From positions 246,800-310,799 of the forward strand of contig NZ_CYSA01000028.1 of NCBI RefSeq assembly GCF_001458355.1: 64,000 bases of DNA. The letters are read 5' to 3'. The notes under the pieces were generated by a model. It did not search any database. It was not told the origin of the DNA and saw nothing but the letters and a program-made list of their open reading frames with translations. Numbering within the stretch: position 1 is the stretch's first letter; each line of letters starts with the position of its first letter. The position numbers and the translations under genes are program-made. This stretch comes from Thalassovita gelatinovora. Its GTDB lineage: Bacteria > Pseudomonadota > Alphaproteobacteria > Rhodobacterales > Rhodobacteraceae. Positions 19,366 through 30,148 of this stretch are shown piece after piece.

Positions 19366-19395
19366 AAAAAAAGGCGGCCCCGCGGGGCCGCCTTT
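19366..19395 (-). terminator. Rho-independent terminator of the PAS chemoreceptor gene
   Basis: A 9-bp perfect stem (GGCGGCCCC / GGGGCCGCC), extended by AAA/TTT, is followed on the minus strand by a run of T. It starts 26 bp after the stop of the chemoreceptor gene. Confidence 0.9.
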
Positions 19396-19420
19396 GCCGA
19401 TGGGAAAGCCCGCCCATCCG

Positions 19421-21148
19421 CTATTCGGCTGCGATTTTATTCGCAGCCGGATGTTGTGCCAAATAGGCTTTGAACTTTGCAGCAATCTCGGGCGGCAGGT
19501 TGTCGAGATCAGGCATGCCGCGCAGGTTCGACGTACCTGTCGCGCGCAACTTGAAACGGGCCAACTGACTGAGCATGTGATTGGCACTGGAAGACAGTTC
19601 TTCCGCGCTTGCTGCCAAGGATGTGGATTCGGTGTCGGTACTCGCCGCACTGGTCGAAATTTCACCCACCGCCAGATTGATATGCGCAATCGCGCTGGTC
19701 TGTTCCTGGGTGGCCTGGTTGATTTCGCTCACCAAGGTCTGCACATTGCCGAAAGCTTCAGACAGTTCCTTGAATGCGGTGTCCATGGTATCGGTAATGG
19801 CGACGCCTTCGGTGATGGCCTGGGTCGATTTGTCGATCAGATCAGTGGTTTCACGCGCCGCCTTCGCCGAACGTTGGGCCAGGTTGCGCACTTCCTGCGC
19901 GACGACGGCAAAGCCGCGACCATGTTGCCCCGCGCGTGCTGCCTCGACCGCAGCGTTCAGCGCCAGCAGGTTGGTTTGGAAGGCGATTTCGTCGATCACC
20001 TTGTTGATCGAACTGATTGAACGGGAGGTGGTGTCGATCCCTTCCATCGCCTGTTTCATCCGAGCCATGGTATCGCGCCCGTCCGAAGCGGTTTCATTCG
20101 CGGTTGTGGCAACCGTGATCGCGCTGTTGGCGGCGCTGGACGTGGCGCGGACCATGCTTTCGGTTTCATCGAAGCTGGACGAGATCTGATCAATCGCAGA
20201 AGACGTTTGCTGCGCTCCGCTCGACAAGGTTGACGAGGTCGAAGATACCAGTTCCGCCGCTTTGGTGATTTCGTTGATCTGGGTCTTCAGACTATTTACC
20301 AGATTGCCCAATTCACCGAATGTCTGGTCGAACGAAGACATGACATTGCGGTAGTCGCCTTCGAAATCTTCGACGTTAATGGTCAACGACAGATCGCCCT
20401 GCTGGATTGCCTGCGAAGCCCGAAGGATTTCATCATTCATTTTGCGGAAGGCACTGCGGACTAGGTCGACGCTGTCGTTGACATGTGCCTTTTCGCCGGG
20501 GAAGCGTTCCAATTCAAAATTGAAATCGCCCTTGGCAAAGGCCTGAACCGCGGCGATCAACCGATCTTGTACATGGATGTGGCCATTTACCATACTATTG
20601 ACCGCTTTGGCCACGTCCTGCAGTTCGGCGGGGAACTGGCCTGCATCGACGAAGGTGCTGATGGAACCCGCTTCATGCGCGTTCCCCATCGCCTTGGTTT
20701 CAGATAGGAACCGTTCCAGATCATCTTTTGCCTTCAATTCGCTGGTGCGGTCCTGCCATTCAACCACGATAGCATCCAACGTGCCATCGTCGTTAAAATT
20801 TGGCGAAGCGTGAAAGCCCAAATAGGTGGTTCCGATCTTGAATTTGGCTTCATGCTGTTTGGTTAGTCGGGCGATCAGGTCGCGCTGATAGGCAGGATTT
20901 TTATGAAAAACGTCGATAGACTGGCCCACGATGTCGCGGGCTTGGAAATGAGGCAGGTCTGTCTGGATATCTGCTTCGAGCCTTTCAAACATGTCATAAC
21001 CGACACTATTAACGAAGCGGATCACCAAATCCTGATCACACACCATAATCGGGCAGCTGAGATACTGATAAGCAGTATAAGCAGTTTGCTTCGATAAGGT
21101 GCTGCTGTCCTGACTCGCTTCGTGAATGTGAGGTATTTTCTCTGGCAT
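19421..21148 (-). CDS. PAS-domain methyl-accepting chemotaxis protein, cytoplasmic
   Basis: A 575-aa receptor without membrane helices. A PAS domain (about residues 30-135, [20 protein letters not shown] ... [12 protein letters not shown]) is followed by HAMP-like helices (about 175-290, with two copies of a [10 protein letters not shown] / [10 protein letters not shown] pattern) and a signalling coiled coil with the tip [18 protein letters not shown]. The C-terminal tail ends in a short conserved-looking helix ([16 protein letters not shown]). Such soluble receptors usually sense redox or energy state, but no haem or flavin ligand is evident here. I use ATG 21148; a TTG nine codons upstream also fits. 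Single gene with its own terminator. Confidence 0.92.
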   Translation of the reverse strand: MPEKIPHIHEASQDSSTLSKQTAYTAYQYLSCPIMVCDQDLVIRFVNSVGYDMFERLEADIQTDLPHFQARDIVGQSIDVFHKNPAYQRDLIARLTKQHEAKFKIGTTYLGFHASPNFNDDGTLDAIVVEWQDRTSELKAKDDLERFLSETKAMGNAHEAGSISTFVDAGQFPAELQDVAKAVNSMVNGHIHVQDRLIAAVQAFAKGDFNFELERFPGEKAHVNDSVDLVRSAFRKMNDEILRASQAIQQGDLSLTINVEDFEGDYRNVMSSFDQTFGELGNLVNSLKTQINEITKAAELVSSTSSTLSSGAQQTSSAIDQISSSFDETESMVRATSSAANSAITVATTANETASDGRDTMARMKQAMEGIDTTSRSISSINKVIDEIAFQTNLLALNAAVEAARAGQHGRGFAVVAQEVRNLAQRSAKAARETTDLIDKSTQAITEGVAITDTMDTAFKELSEAFGNVQTLVSEINQATQEQTSAIAHINLAVGEISTSAASTDTESTSLAASAEELSSSANHMLSQLARFKLRATGTSNLRGMPDLDNLPPEIAAKFKAYLAQHPAANKIAAE

Positions 21149-21670
21149 TTGATGATCACTCTTGAATTGTCTCAATTATGGACTGCAAAAAACATGCGAC
21201 CATAAAACCCCGAACGACATCCTGACAGGCGTTTTTACCGTCCAATATGTCGCACTCAGGTTGTATGCGAAAAGCAGCATTGGTTTGCCTTTGAGGAAAA
21301 AATTGTGACAATTTCGGATTGATATGAAAATGCACATTGAAAAGTTAGCTTTTAGAAGCGATTGGCACAACTTGCTTGTCGCATGGGTACAGCGAGAGCC
21401 GCTGGAAACGGCAATACGACCCATAAGTCATACCGACGAATGATACTCTTTAATACCGACGAAAGAGATGCGCCTGGCTGAAGAATACCGACGAAAGAGA
21501 TGCGCCTGGCTGAAAGATAAATTTTAAATATATCTATTAATCCCGTTTCGGGATGGAACGGCGACGCGTCGACAAGAAAATCGCGGTCAATCTGCACCGG
21601 ATACGGTCCGGGCGTGGACTTAGCCAAGCCGATGGTCTATCGGGGGCGAAATTTCACCGGGGATAGTCTT
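21149..21670. other. Intergenic region between chemoreceptor and purM
   Basis: A 520-bp A+T-rich spacer carrying divergent promoters for the chemoreceptor and the purM-purN unit, plus a short tandem repeat (21452-21514). No coding frame with support. Confidence 0.5.
21452..21514. repeat. Tandem 32-bp-period repeat upstream of purM
   Basis: Two perfect 31-bp copies (21452-21482 and 21484-21514), each starting AATACCGACGAAAGAGATG, are separated by 1 bp. A third partial copy of the core ATACCGACGAA lies at 21430-21440. The array lies about 160 bp upstream of the purM start. Two units are too few and too close for CRISPR. Confidence 0.8.
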
Positions 21671-22720
21671 ATGAGCCAAGGTAAGAACGGCCTGACCTAC
21701 GCGGATGCGGGCGTTGATATCGATGCAGGAAACGAATTGGTCGAGCGGATCAAACCCGCGGCCAAGCGCACGGCGCGGTCGGGCGTCATGGCCGGCTTGG
21801 GCGGGTTCGGTGCGCTGTTCGATCTGAAAGGGGCAGGGTATAACGACCCGATCCTGGTTGCGGCCACGGACGGGGTCGGTACCAAGCTGCGGATCGCTAT
21901 CGACACCGGCAATGTAGACACCATCGGCATTGATCTGGTGGCGATGTGCGTCAACGATCTGGTTTGTCAGGGGGCTGAGCCTCTTTTCTTTCTGGACTAT
22001 TTTGCCACCGGCAAGTTGGAACTGGACAGTGCTGCACGGATCATCGAAGGCATTGCCGAGGGCTGTGCGCAATCGGGCTGCGCGCTGATCGGTGGCGAAA
22101 CCGCCGAAATGCCGGGCATGTACCATGATGGCGATTTCGATCTTGCCGGATTTGCGGTTGGCGCGATGGAACGCGGGGCGGATTTGCCTTTGGATGTGAA
22201 GCCGGGTGATGTGCTGCTTGGGCTGGGATCGAACGGGGTGCATTCGAACGGCTATTCTCTGGTGCGCAAACTGGTCGATCTGTCTGGTCTGGGATGGGAT
22301 GCGGCCTGTCCGTGGGACGGCGATCAGACGTTGGGCGAAGCGCTGCTGGCACCGACCCGGCTCTATGTGACGCAGGTGTTGTCGGCGATCCGCGCAGGCG
22401 GCGTTCACGCGCTAGCCCATATCACCGGCGGCGGGCTGACCGAAAACCTGCCGCGGGTTCTGCCCGATGGAGTGGGGGCCGAAATTGATCTGAACGCATG
22501 GGATTTGCCCCCTGTATTCAAGTGGCTGGCGCAGACCGGCGGCATGGCCGAAGCCGAGCTGCTGAAGACCTTCAATTGCGGTATCGGCATGATTGCCGTG
22601 GTTGCGGCAGATGAAGCCGAAACCCTGATCGCTCTGTTGCAGGATGCGGGCGAAACCGTTGCGCGGTTGGGGACCATCGGGACAGGTGAAGGCGTGCGTT
22701 ATAGCGGGGCGTTGCTGTGA
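21671..22720 (+). CDS. purM: Phosphoribosylformylglycinamidine cyclo-ligase (AIR synthase)
   Basis: A 349-aa enzyme of purine synthesis converting FGAM to AIR with ATP. Family marks: [11 protein letters not shown] near residue 48, [12 protein letters not shown] near 69, [11 protein letters not shown] near 142 and [15 protein letters not shown] near 256. ATG 21671 ([17 protein letters not shown]) follows GGGGA and matches the family N-terminus. Its stop overlaps the GTG start of purN, so the two steps are translationally coupled. Confidence 0.97.
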   Translation: MSQGKNGLTYADAGVDIDAGNELVERIKPAAKRTARSGVMAGLGGFGALFDLKGAGYNDPILVAATDGVGTKLRIAIDTGNVDTIGIDLVAMCVNDLVCQGAEPLFFLDYFATGKLELDSAARIIEGIAEGCAQSGCALIGGETAEMPGMYHDGDFDLAGFAVGAMERGADLPLDVKPGDVLLGLGSNGVHSNGYSLVRKLVDLSGLGWDAACPWDGDQTLGEALLAPTRLYVTQVLSAIRAGGVHALAHITGGGLTENLPRVLPDGVGAEIDLNAWDLPPVFKWLAQTGGMAEAELLKTFNCGIGMIAVVAADEAETLIALLQDAGETVARLGTIGTGEGVRYSGALL

Positions 22721-23310
22721 CCAAACGCGTCGCTATTCTGATTTCGGGCGGTGGGTCGAACATGATCAAACTGGTCGAAAGCATGGTTGGCGAACATCCG
22801 GCGCGGGCTGTTTTGGTCGGATCGAACGATCCGCAGGCGGGCGGGCTGAAAAAAGCTGCCGAGATGGGAATCGACACCTTTGCCGTGGACCATCGCCCAT
22901 TCAAGGGCGACCGCGAAGCCTTCGAGACTGAATTGCAGGCCCATTTGGACGCCGCAAAGCCCGATATTGTCTGTCTGGCGGGCTTCATGCGGGTGTTGAC
23001 CGAAAATTTCGTGCGCAAATGGGATGGCAAGATGTTGAATATCCACCCGTCGCTTTTGCCGAAATACAAAGGGTTGCATACCCATCAGCGTGCATTGGAC
23101 GCAGGCGATACCGAAGCCGGATGTTCGGTACATCTGGTCACGGCCGCACTGGATGACGGTCCGATTTTGGGCCAGGCGCGGGTCAGGGTGGAACCGGGCG
23201 ACACCGCCGATACTCTGGCGGCGCGCGTTTTGGTGCAGGAACATAAACTATACCCGGCGGTACTGGAACGCTTTGCCGGGGGCAGTACCGATCCGATCAT
23301 TCTGGGTTGA
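22717..23310 (+). CDS. purN: Phosphoribosylglycinamide formyltransferase
   Basis: A 197-aa enzyme that formylates GAR using 10-formyl-THF. Motifs are ISGGGSNM (phosphate loop, residues 9-16), [13 protein letters not shown] (catalytic Asn and His, near 108-120) and DDGPIL (catalytic Asp, near 145). It starts at GTG inside the purM stop (GTGA overlap). Confidence 0.96.
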   Translation: MTKRVAILISGGGSNMIKLVESMVGEHPARAVLVGSNDPQAGGLKKAAEMGIDTFAVDHRPFKGDREAFETELQAHLDAAKPDIVCLAGFMRVLTENFVRKWDGKMLNIHPSLLPKYKGLHTHQRALDAGDTEAGCSVHLVTAALDDGPILGQARVRVEPGDTADTLAARVLVQEHKLYPAVLERFAGGSTDPIILG

Positions 23311-23419
23311 GGCCGGGGTTGATTGCGATGGTTTGCATCCCCTGCGCAATCGCGTATGTCTAGGCAACCGGTCCAGAACCGCGACGCAACAAAACAAGAA
23401 TACGAAAAATAGCGCGACG

Positions 23420-24577
23420 ATGAAAACACTCACCACGACCGAAGAACTCGCCCATTTCTGCGAGCAGGCCCGCCAACACGAATACGTAACGGTCGATACC
23501 GAATTCCTGCGCGAACGAACCTATTATTCCAAGCTGTGCTTGGTGCAATTGGCGATGCCCGGCGATACCGATGAAAATGCGGTTCTGGTCGATCCTCTGG
23601 CGACGGGGATATCGCTTGAACCGATGATGGATCTGTTTCGCGATACATCGGTGGTCAAGGTGTTTCATGCCGCGCGGCAGGATCTGGAAATCTTCTTTAT
23701 CGAACATCGCGTGTTTCCTGAACCGCTATTCGATACCCAGGTGGCCGCGATGGTCTGCGGCTTTGGCGAACAGGTCGGCTATGAAACGCTGGTCCGCAAG
23801 ATCGCTAAGCAAAGTCTGGACAAGACATCACGGTTCACCGACTGGTCGCGGCGTCCGCTGACCGAAGCACAGAGCAAATACGCGGTGGCTGATGTCACCC
23901 ATCTGCGAATGATCTACGAATATCTGGCGGCTGAGTTGCACAAGACCGGGCGCGACAAATGGGTGCAGGAAGAACTGCGCATCCTGACCGATCCGGCAAC
24001 CTATATCGTGCATCCTGAAGAGGCGTGGAAACGGGTAAAGACCCGCACGACAAGCGGTAAGTTTTTGGCGGTGGTGCGCGAACTGGCGCGGTTCCGCGAA
24101 GATTATGCGCAATCGCGCAACGTTCCGCGCAGCCGGGTCTACAAGGATGATGCGATGGTCGAATTGGCGTCGACCAAGCCGGTAACGATGCAGGATCTGG
24201 GCCGGTCGAGGCTTTTGTTGCGGGACGCCCGCAAGGGTGAAATCGCCGACGGTATTCTGGCCGCGGTCAAGGCTGGCATTGATTGTGCGCCGGAAAACTA
24301 TCCCAAACCCGATTTGAGTCGCGAAAAGTTGCAGGTGAATCCGGCGCTTGCCGACCTGCTGCGGGTGCTGTTGAAATCCAAAACCGAAAGCGCTGGGGTA
24401 GCGTCAAAACTGATCGCTCCTGCCGCCGATCTGGATGCGATTGCCGCCGGGCTGCGCGATGTACCCGCGCTGAATGGTTGGCGCCGCGAAGTGTTCGGCA
24501 ACGACGCATTGCGTTTATGCGATGGCGAAATTGCGCTGGCGGCCAAGGGCAGTTCGGTCAAGATCGTCAAGCTGTAA
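23420..24577 (+). CDS. rnd: Ribonuclease D
   Basis: A 385-aa 3'-5' exoribonuclease that trims tRNA and other stable RNA ends. The DEDD motifs are present: VDTEF (residues 24-28), HAARQDLEIF (near 78-87) and YAVADVTHL (near 155). A helical HRDC-like region covers roughly 205-300. Start ATG 23420. It is 109 bp downstream of purN and probably separately initiated. Confidence 0.94.
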   Translation: MKTLTTTEELAHFCEQARQHEYVTVDTEFLRERTYYSKLCLVQLAMPGDTDENAVLVDPLATGISLEPMMDLFRDTSVVKVFHAARQDLEIFFIEHRVFPEPLFDTQVAAMVCGFGEQVGYETLVRKIAKQSLDKTSRFTDWSRRPLTEAQSKYAVADVTHLRMIYEYLAAELHKTGRDKWVQEELRILTDPATYIVHPEEAWKRVKTRTTSGKFLAVVRELARFREDYAQSRNVPRSRVYKDDAMVELASTKPVTMQDLGRSRLLLRDARKGEIADGILAAVKAGIDCAPENYPKPDLSREKLQVNPALADLLRVLLKSKTESAGVASKLIAPAADLDAIAAGLRDVPALNGWRREVFGNDALRLCDGEIALAAKGSSVKIVKL

Positions 24578-24602
24578 GGCCAGCGTTCAGTTGAATGGCG
24601 GA

Positions 24603-25100
24603 TCAGCGGCGCCGGCTTGATTGGGCGTTGCGTGCGCCCGTGATGCGAATTTCGCGCACCCCGGACAGATTCTGATTGGTCACGTAGACAGCAGCGGTCA
24701 GGCTGCGGCTGCGTTCGGTGCCGCCGGTGATCCGGCTAGCGGTTAGTGCGCGCAATTCGTAGCTGAGCACACCGTTGACCGGTTTGCCGTCATTGAGCGC
24801 GATCAGCTTGACTTCGTAGGGGCCTTGCACATCCGACACGCCAGTGACCCGGGCAATGGCACCGCCGGGGACTTGTTCGATCACCAGAGATTTGATTTCT
24901 CCGACCAGCCGGCCCTGATAGCCGGGATCGCGCCGTTGCAGACGGCCCTTTGAAGGGATCAGCGGATTAACGTCGCCCGCGCTTTCCGCGACCGGCACCG
25001 AGCGGCCGCGCCCGAACCAGTTTTTCGGGTTGAGACGGGATTCGCCGCAACCGGTCAGAATGACCGCTGAAACCAAAAGGACCGAAAGGGATTTCTGCAT
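24603..25100 (-). CDS. Putative lipoprotein of unknown function
   Basis: A 165-aa protein with an export signal and lipobox: MQKSLSVLLVSAVILTGCG, with Cys18 as the likely lipidated residue. The mature part is Arg-rich with repeated turn-like segments (RRDPGYQGRL) and ends in RRR. No enzymatic motif is visible, and I do not recognise the family beyond similar proteins being common in Rhodobacterales. It converges on rnd. The start at 25100 was chosen so that the signal peptide begins with MQK. Confidence 0.72.
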   Translation of the reverse strand: MQKSLSVLLVSAVILTGCGESRLNPKNWFGRGRSVPVAESAGDVNPLIPSKGRLQRRDPGYQGRLVGEIKSLVIEQVPGGAIARVTGVSDVQGPYEVKLIALNDGKPVNGVLSYELRALTASRITGGTERSRSLTAAVYVTNQNLSGVREIRITGARNAQSSRRR

Positions 25101-25227
25101 CGTCACGCCTCATTCGCTTTGTCCTCCGGGTTACCCTATCCGGCGGGGCTTGAAAAGACGCTTGCGGGTCTGGACCTTTGATCCCGCCCGGCCTAACTGG
25201 AAGTGAGCAGCAAGAGGACCAAGGATC

Positions 25228-25638
25228 ATGGCCACTGAAGCCTTTGAAGAGATTGTCGAGGATTTCGAGTTCCTTGAGGATTGGGAAGATCGCTATCGCC
25301 ATGTGATCGAGCTGGGCAAGGCGATGAAGCCGCTTGAGGAGGCACTGAAAGTGCCCGCAACCAAGGTTGATGGTTGCGCCAGCCAAGTCTGGCTGCACCC
25401 CAAGATCGAAGGGAACGTGTTTTCCTTTGACGGTGACAGTGACGCGCTGATCGTGCGCGGGCTGATCGCAGTCTTGGCGGCGCTGTATAACGGGTTGCCG
25501 GTGGCGCAGGTCGCAGCGGTCGATGCTCAGGCCGAACTGGGCCGGTTGGGGTTGCAGGATCATCTATCGGCGCAGCGGTCCAACGGAGTCCGGGCGATGA
25601 TCGTACGGATCCGGTCGGTCGCGGCCGCTGCGGCCTGA
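25228..25638 (+). CDS. sufE: SufE-like cysteine desulfuration protein
   Basis: A 136-aa sulfur-acceptor protein that takes persulfide from SufS for Fe-S cluster assembly. It opens with FEEIVEDFEFLEDWEDRYRH and has the acceptor cysteine in VDGCASQVWL (near residue 50). The end is Ala-rich. Monocistronic here; no suf operon genes are adjacent. Confidence 0.94.
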   Translation: MATEAFEEIVEDFEFLEDWEDRYRHVIELGKAMKPLEEALKVPATKVDGCASQVWLHPKIEGNVFSFDGDSDALIVRGLIAVLAALYNGLPVAQVAAVDAQAELGRLGLQDHLSAQRSNGVRAMIVRIRSVAAAAA

Positions 25639-25705
25639 TCGGGATCAAGGTTGTCTGGATGTGCGTCTTCGCTGTCGCTGTTTTTTGACACCCAGCAGGA
25701 ATTTT

Positions 25706-26359
25706 TCAAGTTGAAGCGACGCGGTCGAAGCGCGTCAGTTCGGTGGCCAGATCGCCATAGCCAGTAAAGCGGCGTTCATAGGTGAGTCCAAGCCGGTCAG
25801 CGCAGGTCGCGGCCTTGGCGCTGAGGTCGGGATCGTCGGTTTGGGCCAAATAGACCAGTTTGGTATAATTTCCGAAATATATTTCGCGCAGGTCGGGATG
25901 GCGGTCCAGGCCAAGCGGCTGCCAAACGAACGCGTCAAATTGCCGGGTTAGAAAATCGGTCAGGTAGAAGGCGGTGATTTCGTCTTCGGCGCGGGTGGCG
26001 AAAACTGCATTGCCTTCGAAGAAGCTGTAGCAATGCGGTCCGGGAATCATTTCGATGCCGGTTTCGGCGCAGAGATTTTGCAAAGAACCGCCAGTACCGC
26101 AATCGGCATAGACCAGAAACAGACGGTCATAATTGGCGCGGTGTTTCTCGATCACCGTTCGGGCAGCGGCGGGGATTTTTTCGGGGTGGTTGTGCAGGAT
26201 CGCCGGTAGGCAGGTCAGATCCATATGATCCCAGCCATTGAGCGCCTTCAGCGCCAAGATTTCCCGCGCCAGCGCACCGCAGGCGATCAGCAATACCCGA
26301 CCGCGTCCCTGCGGTGGCAGGCCAGAGACGGTCAGGCTGTCGTCATCGGGCTGTTGCAT
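25706..26359 (-). CDS. DUF1638 family protein, linked to corrinoid methyltransfer
   Basis: A 217-aa protein with the DUF1638 pattern: LIACGALAREILAL near residue 25, DLTCLPAILHNHPEKIP near 48, VYADCGTGGSL near 83 and PGPHCYSFF near 106. It has two conserved Cys and two conserved His positions that could bind metal. It lies 18 bp after the corrinoid protein gene on the same strand, and this pairing is recurrent among bacteria and archaea with cobalamin-dependent methyltransferases. The biochemical role is not established to my knowledge; an accessory or reactivation function is an inference from position. Confidence 0.82.
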   Translation of the reverse strand: MQQPDDDSLTVSGLPPQGRGRVLLIACGALAREILALKALNGWDHMDLTCLPAILHNHPEKIPAAARTVIEKHRANYDRLFLVYADCGTGGSLQNLCAETGIEMIPGPHCYSFFEGNAVFATRAEDEITAFYLTDFLTRQFDAFVWQPLGLDRHPDLREIYFGNYTKLVYLAQTDDPDLSAKAATCADRLGLTYERRFTGYGDLATELTRFDRVAST

Positions 26360-26377
26360 GGCGCGGCCGGGGCGGGA

Positions 26378-27079
<702 letters not shown>

Positions 27080-27268
27080 GGCGCGTTTCCCTGGGGCTTG
27101 GTCGGCAAGGGCCGAAGCGGAGATTACCAATTCACCTTTGAGAAATTCCGCTTTGGCTGACTAGGCGGATTACGACACGCGGTGCTTCGCTACCGACCTG
27201 TGGTTTGATTTTGCCGCTGCGGGGGACCGGGGCTTGTAGAAAGTTCTTGTTATGTTCTAGTTTAGGCC

Positions 27269-28366
27269 ATGTCCTATGCCAAAAACGATGCTAAGATTCC
27301 GATTGAGCCCGCGCGCCGCCCCGGACGCGCGGCGGCGAGCAATGATGTCAGCCGGTTCGAACGGTTTGAGCGCACGCTCTTCGCCGATGGCTGGGACGGT
27401 GCGGAAGAGTTGCCGAAGCTGAAAACCGAAGTGAGCCTCGAGCGGCCGCGCAGCATGATCAGCTATAACCGATCGCCGGATCTGCCGTTTGACCGGTCGA
27501 TCAATCCTTATCGTGGTTGCGAGCATGGCTGCATTTACTGTTTCGCGCGGCCCAGCCATGCCTATCTGGGGCTGTCGCCTGGGCTGGATTTCGAAACGCG
27601 GCTGGTGGCGCGACCGCAAGCGCCTGAGATTCTGGACAGCGAATTGCGGCGTAGAAGTTACAAGGTGGCGCCACTGGCAATCGGCACCAATACCGATCCC
27701 TATCAGCCGGTCGAGAAGGAAATGGAAATCACCCGCGCCTGTCTGCAGGTGCTGCGCGATTTCCGCCATCCGGTGGCGATCGTGACCAAGGGCACGCTGA
27801 TTGAGCGCGATCTGGATATTCTGAGCGACATGGCGCGGGACGGATTGGTGCGGGTAGGGATTTCGCTGACAACGCTGGATCCGGGCCTGTCGCGGCGGAT
27901 GGAGCCAAGAGTGCCGCAACCCAAACGCCGGTTGGCAGTGATCCGACGATTGTCGGAGGTTGGTGTGCCGGTGCGGATCATGAGCTCGCCCATCGTGCCG
28001 GGGTTGAGCGATACAGAAATCGAGGCGCTGCTGGCGGCGGGCAAGGACGCGGGGGCCAGCGCGGCCAGTTGGATCATGCTGCGATTGCCACGCGAAGTGT
28101 CGCCGCTGTTCCAGCATTGGCTGACCGAACACTATCCCGACCGGGCCGGACGGGTGATGGCGCGGCTGCGCGAAATGCATGGTGGCAAGGAATACGATGC
28201 GCGCTGGGGCCGCAGGATGCGCGGTGAAGGAGTTTATGCCGAGATGATCGCGCGGCGGTTCGAATTGGCGGCAAAGCGACACGGGCTGGACCGGCCACAG
28301 CCGAAATTGCGCTGTGATCTGTTCCGGGCGCCGGTACGGGTGGGGGATCAGTTGGACCTGTTCTGA
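27269..28366 (+). CDS. PA0069-family radical SAM protein
   Basis: A 365-aa radical SAM enzyme. The [4Fe-4S] motif is CEHGCIYC (Cys84, Cys88, Cys91), preceded by SINPYRGC typical of the Rv2578c/PA0069 family. GTNTDPYQPVE and the VTKGTLIERD strand belong to the barrel. Substrate unknown. It is transcribed opposite to the flanking corrinoid and homocysteine methyltransferase genes, so it looks like an insertion into that functional group rather than part of the operon. Confidence 0.91.
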   Translation: MSYAKNDAKIPIEPARRPGRAAASNDVSRFERFERTLFADGWDGAEELPKLKTEVSLERPRSMISYNRSPDLPFDRSINPYRGCEHGCIYCFARPSHAYLGLSPGLDFETRLVARPQAPEILDSELRRRSYKVAPLAIGTNTDPYQPVEKEMEITRACLQVLRDFRHPVAIVTKGTLIERDLDILSDMARDGLVRVGISLTTLDPGLSRRMEPRVPQPKRRLAVIRRLSEVGVPVRIMSSPIVPGLSDTEIEALLAAGKDAGASAASWIMLRLPREVSPLFQHWLTEHYPDRAGRVMARLREMHGGKEYDARWGRRMRGEGVYAEMIARRFELAAKRHGLDRPQPKLRCDLFRAPVRVGDQLDLF

Positions 28367-28441
28367 GCGGAGGACTGACCCCTGCGGATCAGGTTTGCGG
28401 GCAGATTGTGCCGACTTGGTCACTGATTTGGCGCGTGTATT

Positions 28442-28459
28442 GCCGGGCTGAAGCCCGGC
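28442..28459. repeat. REP-like hairpin
   Basis: GCCGGGC-TGAA-GCCCGGC is a perfect 7-bp stem between two convergent genes, without a T-run. It has the look of a small interspersed extragenic palindrome; only this copy was noticed in the window. Confidence 0.4.
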
Positions 28460-28512
28460 CTACATTGTTCTTGATCTGTAGCTGTTCAGGTTGATGATTT
28501 TATAGCAACAGG

Positions 28513-29523
28513 TTAGCCGCGACGACGACGGGAGCGGCGGGCCGGGGCGCTGTCTGTGCCGGTGCCGTCACTGGCCGAGGAAAAGCCGCCAAGCGCGGTG
28601 GTGATCTGTTCCAGCGTCGGACGCGGGCCGCGCGGGCGAGTGACAAGCGCGTCATGCATTGCGGCCAAGTGTTCCGGCATTGTGCCGCAACAGCCGCCGA
28701 TGATCGTCGCTCCGGCATCGCGGGCCAATACCGCATATTCGGCCATCAAGTCGGGGGTGCCGTCGTAATGGATATGGCCGTCGTGATATTTCGGGATCCC
28801 GGCATTGCCCTTGGCGATGATCGGGCGTTCGGTTCCCTGAGCGGCGAAACTCAGCACGGTGCGCAGCAGGTCCGAGGCCCCGACGCCGCAATTGGCACCA
28901 AAGGCGATTGGCGGGTTAGGCAGTTTTTCCACCATATCCACCATCTGGGCCGAGGTGAGGCCCATCATGGTGCGCCCGGCAGTGTCGAAGCTCATGGTGC
29001 CGCACCACGGCATGTCGGCCAAGGCAAAGGCTTCGGCGGCGGCCTTGTATTCTTCGGGGGCCGAAATGGTTTCTAGCCACAAAATGTCGGCGCCGCCTGC
29101 TTTCAAGCCCTCGGCCTGTTGATGGAAGATCTCGACCGCGACGGTATGGGTCAGCGGACCCATCGGGGCAAATATTTCACCAGTGGGGCCGACGGATCCG
29201 GCCACCACGACGGGGCGTCCGGCGGCATCGGCGACGTCGCGGCCCAATTCCGCGCTGATCTGTGACAATTCGCCGGCGCGTTTTTCCGCCCCGTGCAATT
29301 TCAGTCGCGCGGCATTACCGCCAAAGGAATTGGTCAGGAAAATGTCGCTGCCGGCATCGACGGCGGATTGGTAAAGCTGCTTGATCCGATCGGGGTGGTC
29401 TTCGTTCCACAGTTCTGGCGCGTCGCCCGAGCTGAGCCCCATATTGAACAGGTTGGTGCCGGTCGCGCCATCGGCCATCAGCCAGTCGCGGGTTTGCAGG
29501 AGGCGGGAAAGGGCGTTGGTCAT
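28513..29523 (-). CDS. bmt: Homocysteine S-methyltransferase (MetH N-terminal-like)
   Basis: A 336-aa TIM-barrel enzyme transferring a methyl group to homocysteine. The start LLQTRDWLMADGATGTNLFNMGL and zinc ligands (Cys in GANCGVG and the GGCCGT pair) are those of the MetH homocysteine domain and betaine-homocysteine methyltransferase. It has no cobalamin or folate domain of its own. The separate corrinoid protein gene at 26378-27079 suggests a split methionine synthase, as reported in Phaeobacter-type bacteria. The C-terminus carries an unusual Arg-rich tail (RRSRRRRG). Substrate preference (methylcobalamin protein versus betaine) is not decided by sequence. Confidence 0.88.
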   Translation of the reverse strand: MTNALSRLLQTRDWLMADGATGTNLFNMGLSSGDAPELWNEDHPDRIKQLYQSAVDAGSDIFLTNSFGGNAARLKLHGAEKRAGELSQISAELGRDVADAAGRPVVVAGSVGPTGEIFAPMGPLTHTVAVEIFHQQAEGLKAGGADILWLETISAPEEYKAAAEAFALADMPWCGTMSFDTAGRTMMGLTSAQMVDMVEKLPNPPIAFGANCGVGASDLLRTVLSFAAQGTERPIIAKGNAGIPKYHDGHIHYDGTPDLMAEYAVLARDAGATIIGGCCGTMPEHLAAMHDALVTRPRGPRPTLEQITTALGGFSSASDGTGTDSAPARRSRRRRG

Positions 29524-29619
29524 GTCAGTGTCCAGAATAGTCGGCGGGCCAAGAGCGCCGGAACAGAGAGGGCAAGCACAATCATCACGGATCAGGCTGG
29601 GGATTTCAGGGTCGGAAAC

Positions 29620-29649
29620 GACAAAACGCGGCGTCTCAGCGCCGCGTTT
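29620..29649 (-). terminator. Terminator after the zeta-subunit gene
   Basis: A 10-bp perfect stem (AAACGCGGCG / CGCCGCGTTT) with a 6-nt loop lies 30 bp after the stop at 29679; on the minus strand TTTTGTCGTTT follows. Confidence 0.85.
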
Positions 29650-29678
29650 CTTGTTGGATCAGAAACCGGAAGCGCGGC

Positions 29679-29996
29679 TTAGTCGGTTTCCTTCATCAGG
29701 CCAGCTTTGGCCTGAGCCAGCATTTCGGCCCGTTTGGCGCGGATTTCGGCGGCCTCGACCTTGCCGTTCAGGTCGCCGGCGACCTTGCGCACGACATCTT
29801 CATGGCCGGCTTCTTCGAAATCGGCCTTGATGACGGTCAGGGCATAGGCGTCAGCGTCGTCGCCCGACAGGCCCTGCTTTTCGGCTGCCCACAGACCCAG
29901 CAGCTTGTTGGCGCGGGCTTCGGCCTTGAACATCATTTCTTCATCATGGGCGAATTTGGCTTCAAATGCGGATTCGCGATCGTCAAAGGTGGTCAT
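29679..29996 (-). CDS. F1-ATPase inhibitor zeta subunit (DUF1476)
   Basis: A 105-aa helical protein matching the alphaproteobacterial zeta subunit described in Paracoccus, which blocks ATP hydrolysis by the F1 motor. Landmarks are FDDRESAFEAKFAHDEEMMF at the N-terminus (the inhibitory segment) and EARANKLLGLWAAEKQGL following. Full length for the family. Monocistronic with its own terminator; atp genes are not in the window. Confidence 0.92.
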   Translation of the reverse strand: MTTFDDRESAFEAKFAHDEEMMFKAEARANKLLGLWAAEKQGLSGDDADAYALTVIKADFEEAGHEDVVRKVAGDLNGKVEAAEIRAKRAEMLAQAKAGLMKETD

Positions 29997-30148
29997 TCTA
30001 GATCCTCGGGTGACGTTGGTGTTGAGCCACATATGCCCGTCATCACGGTCCTGTGCAAGAGTTAGGGACCTATTGCGACAATGCCGCCATTGCACTAAGA
30101 CGACGCCAACCCCCGGGGACTCATCCCCGGATGATCGACGGAGTGGCC

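Noticed and set aside
21430..21514. Possible CRISPR array (repeated ~31-bp units)
   Set aside because: Units are adjacent with a 1-bp gap instead of 25-40-bp unique spacers, only two full copies exist, and no cas genes are present.
27257..28423. 388-codon minus-strand open frame opposite the radical SAM gene
   Set aside because: The plus strand encodes a complete radical SAM enzyme with a CxxxCxxC motif; the minus-strand translation is His/Pro/Arg-rich and without domains.
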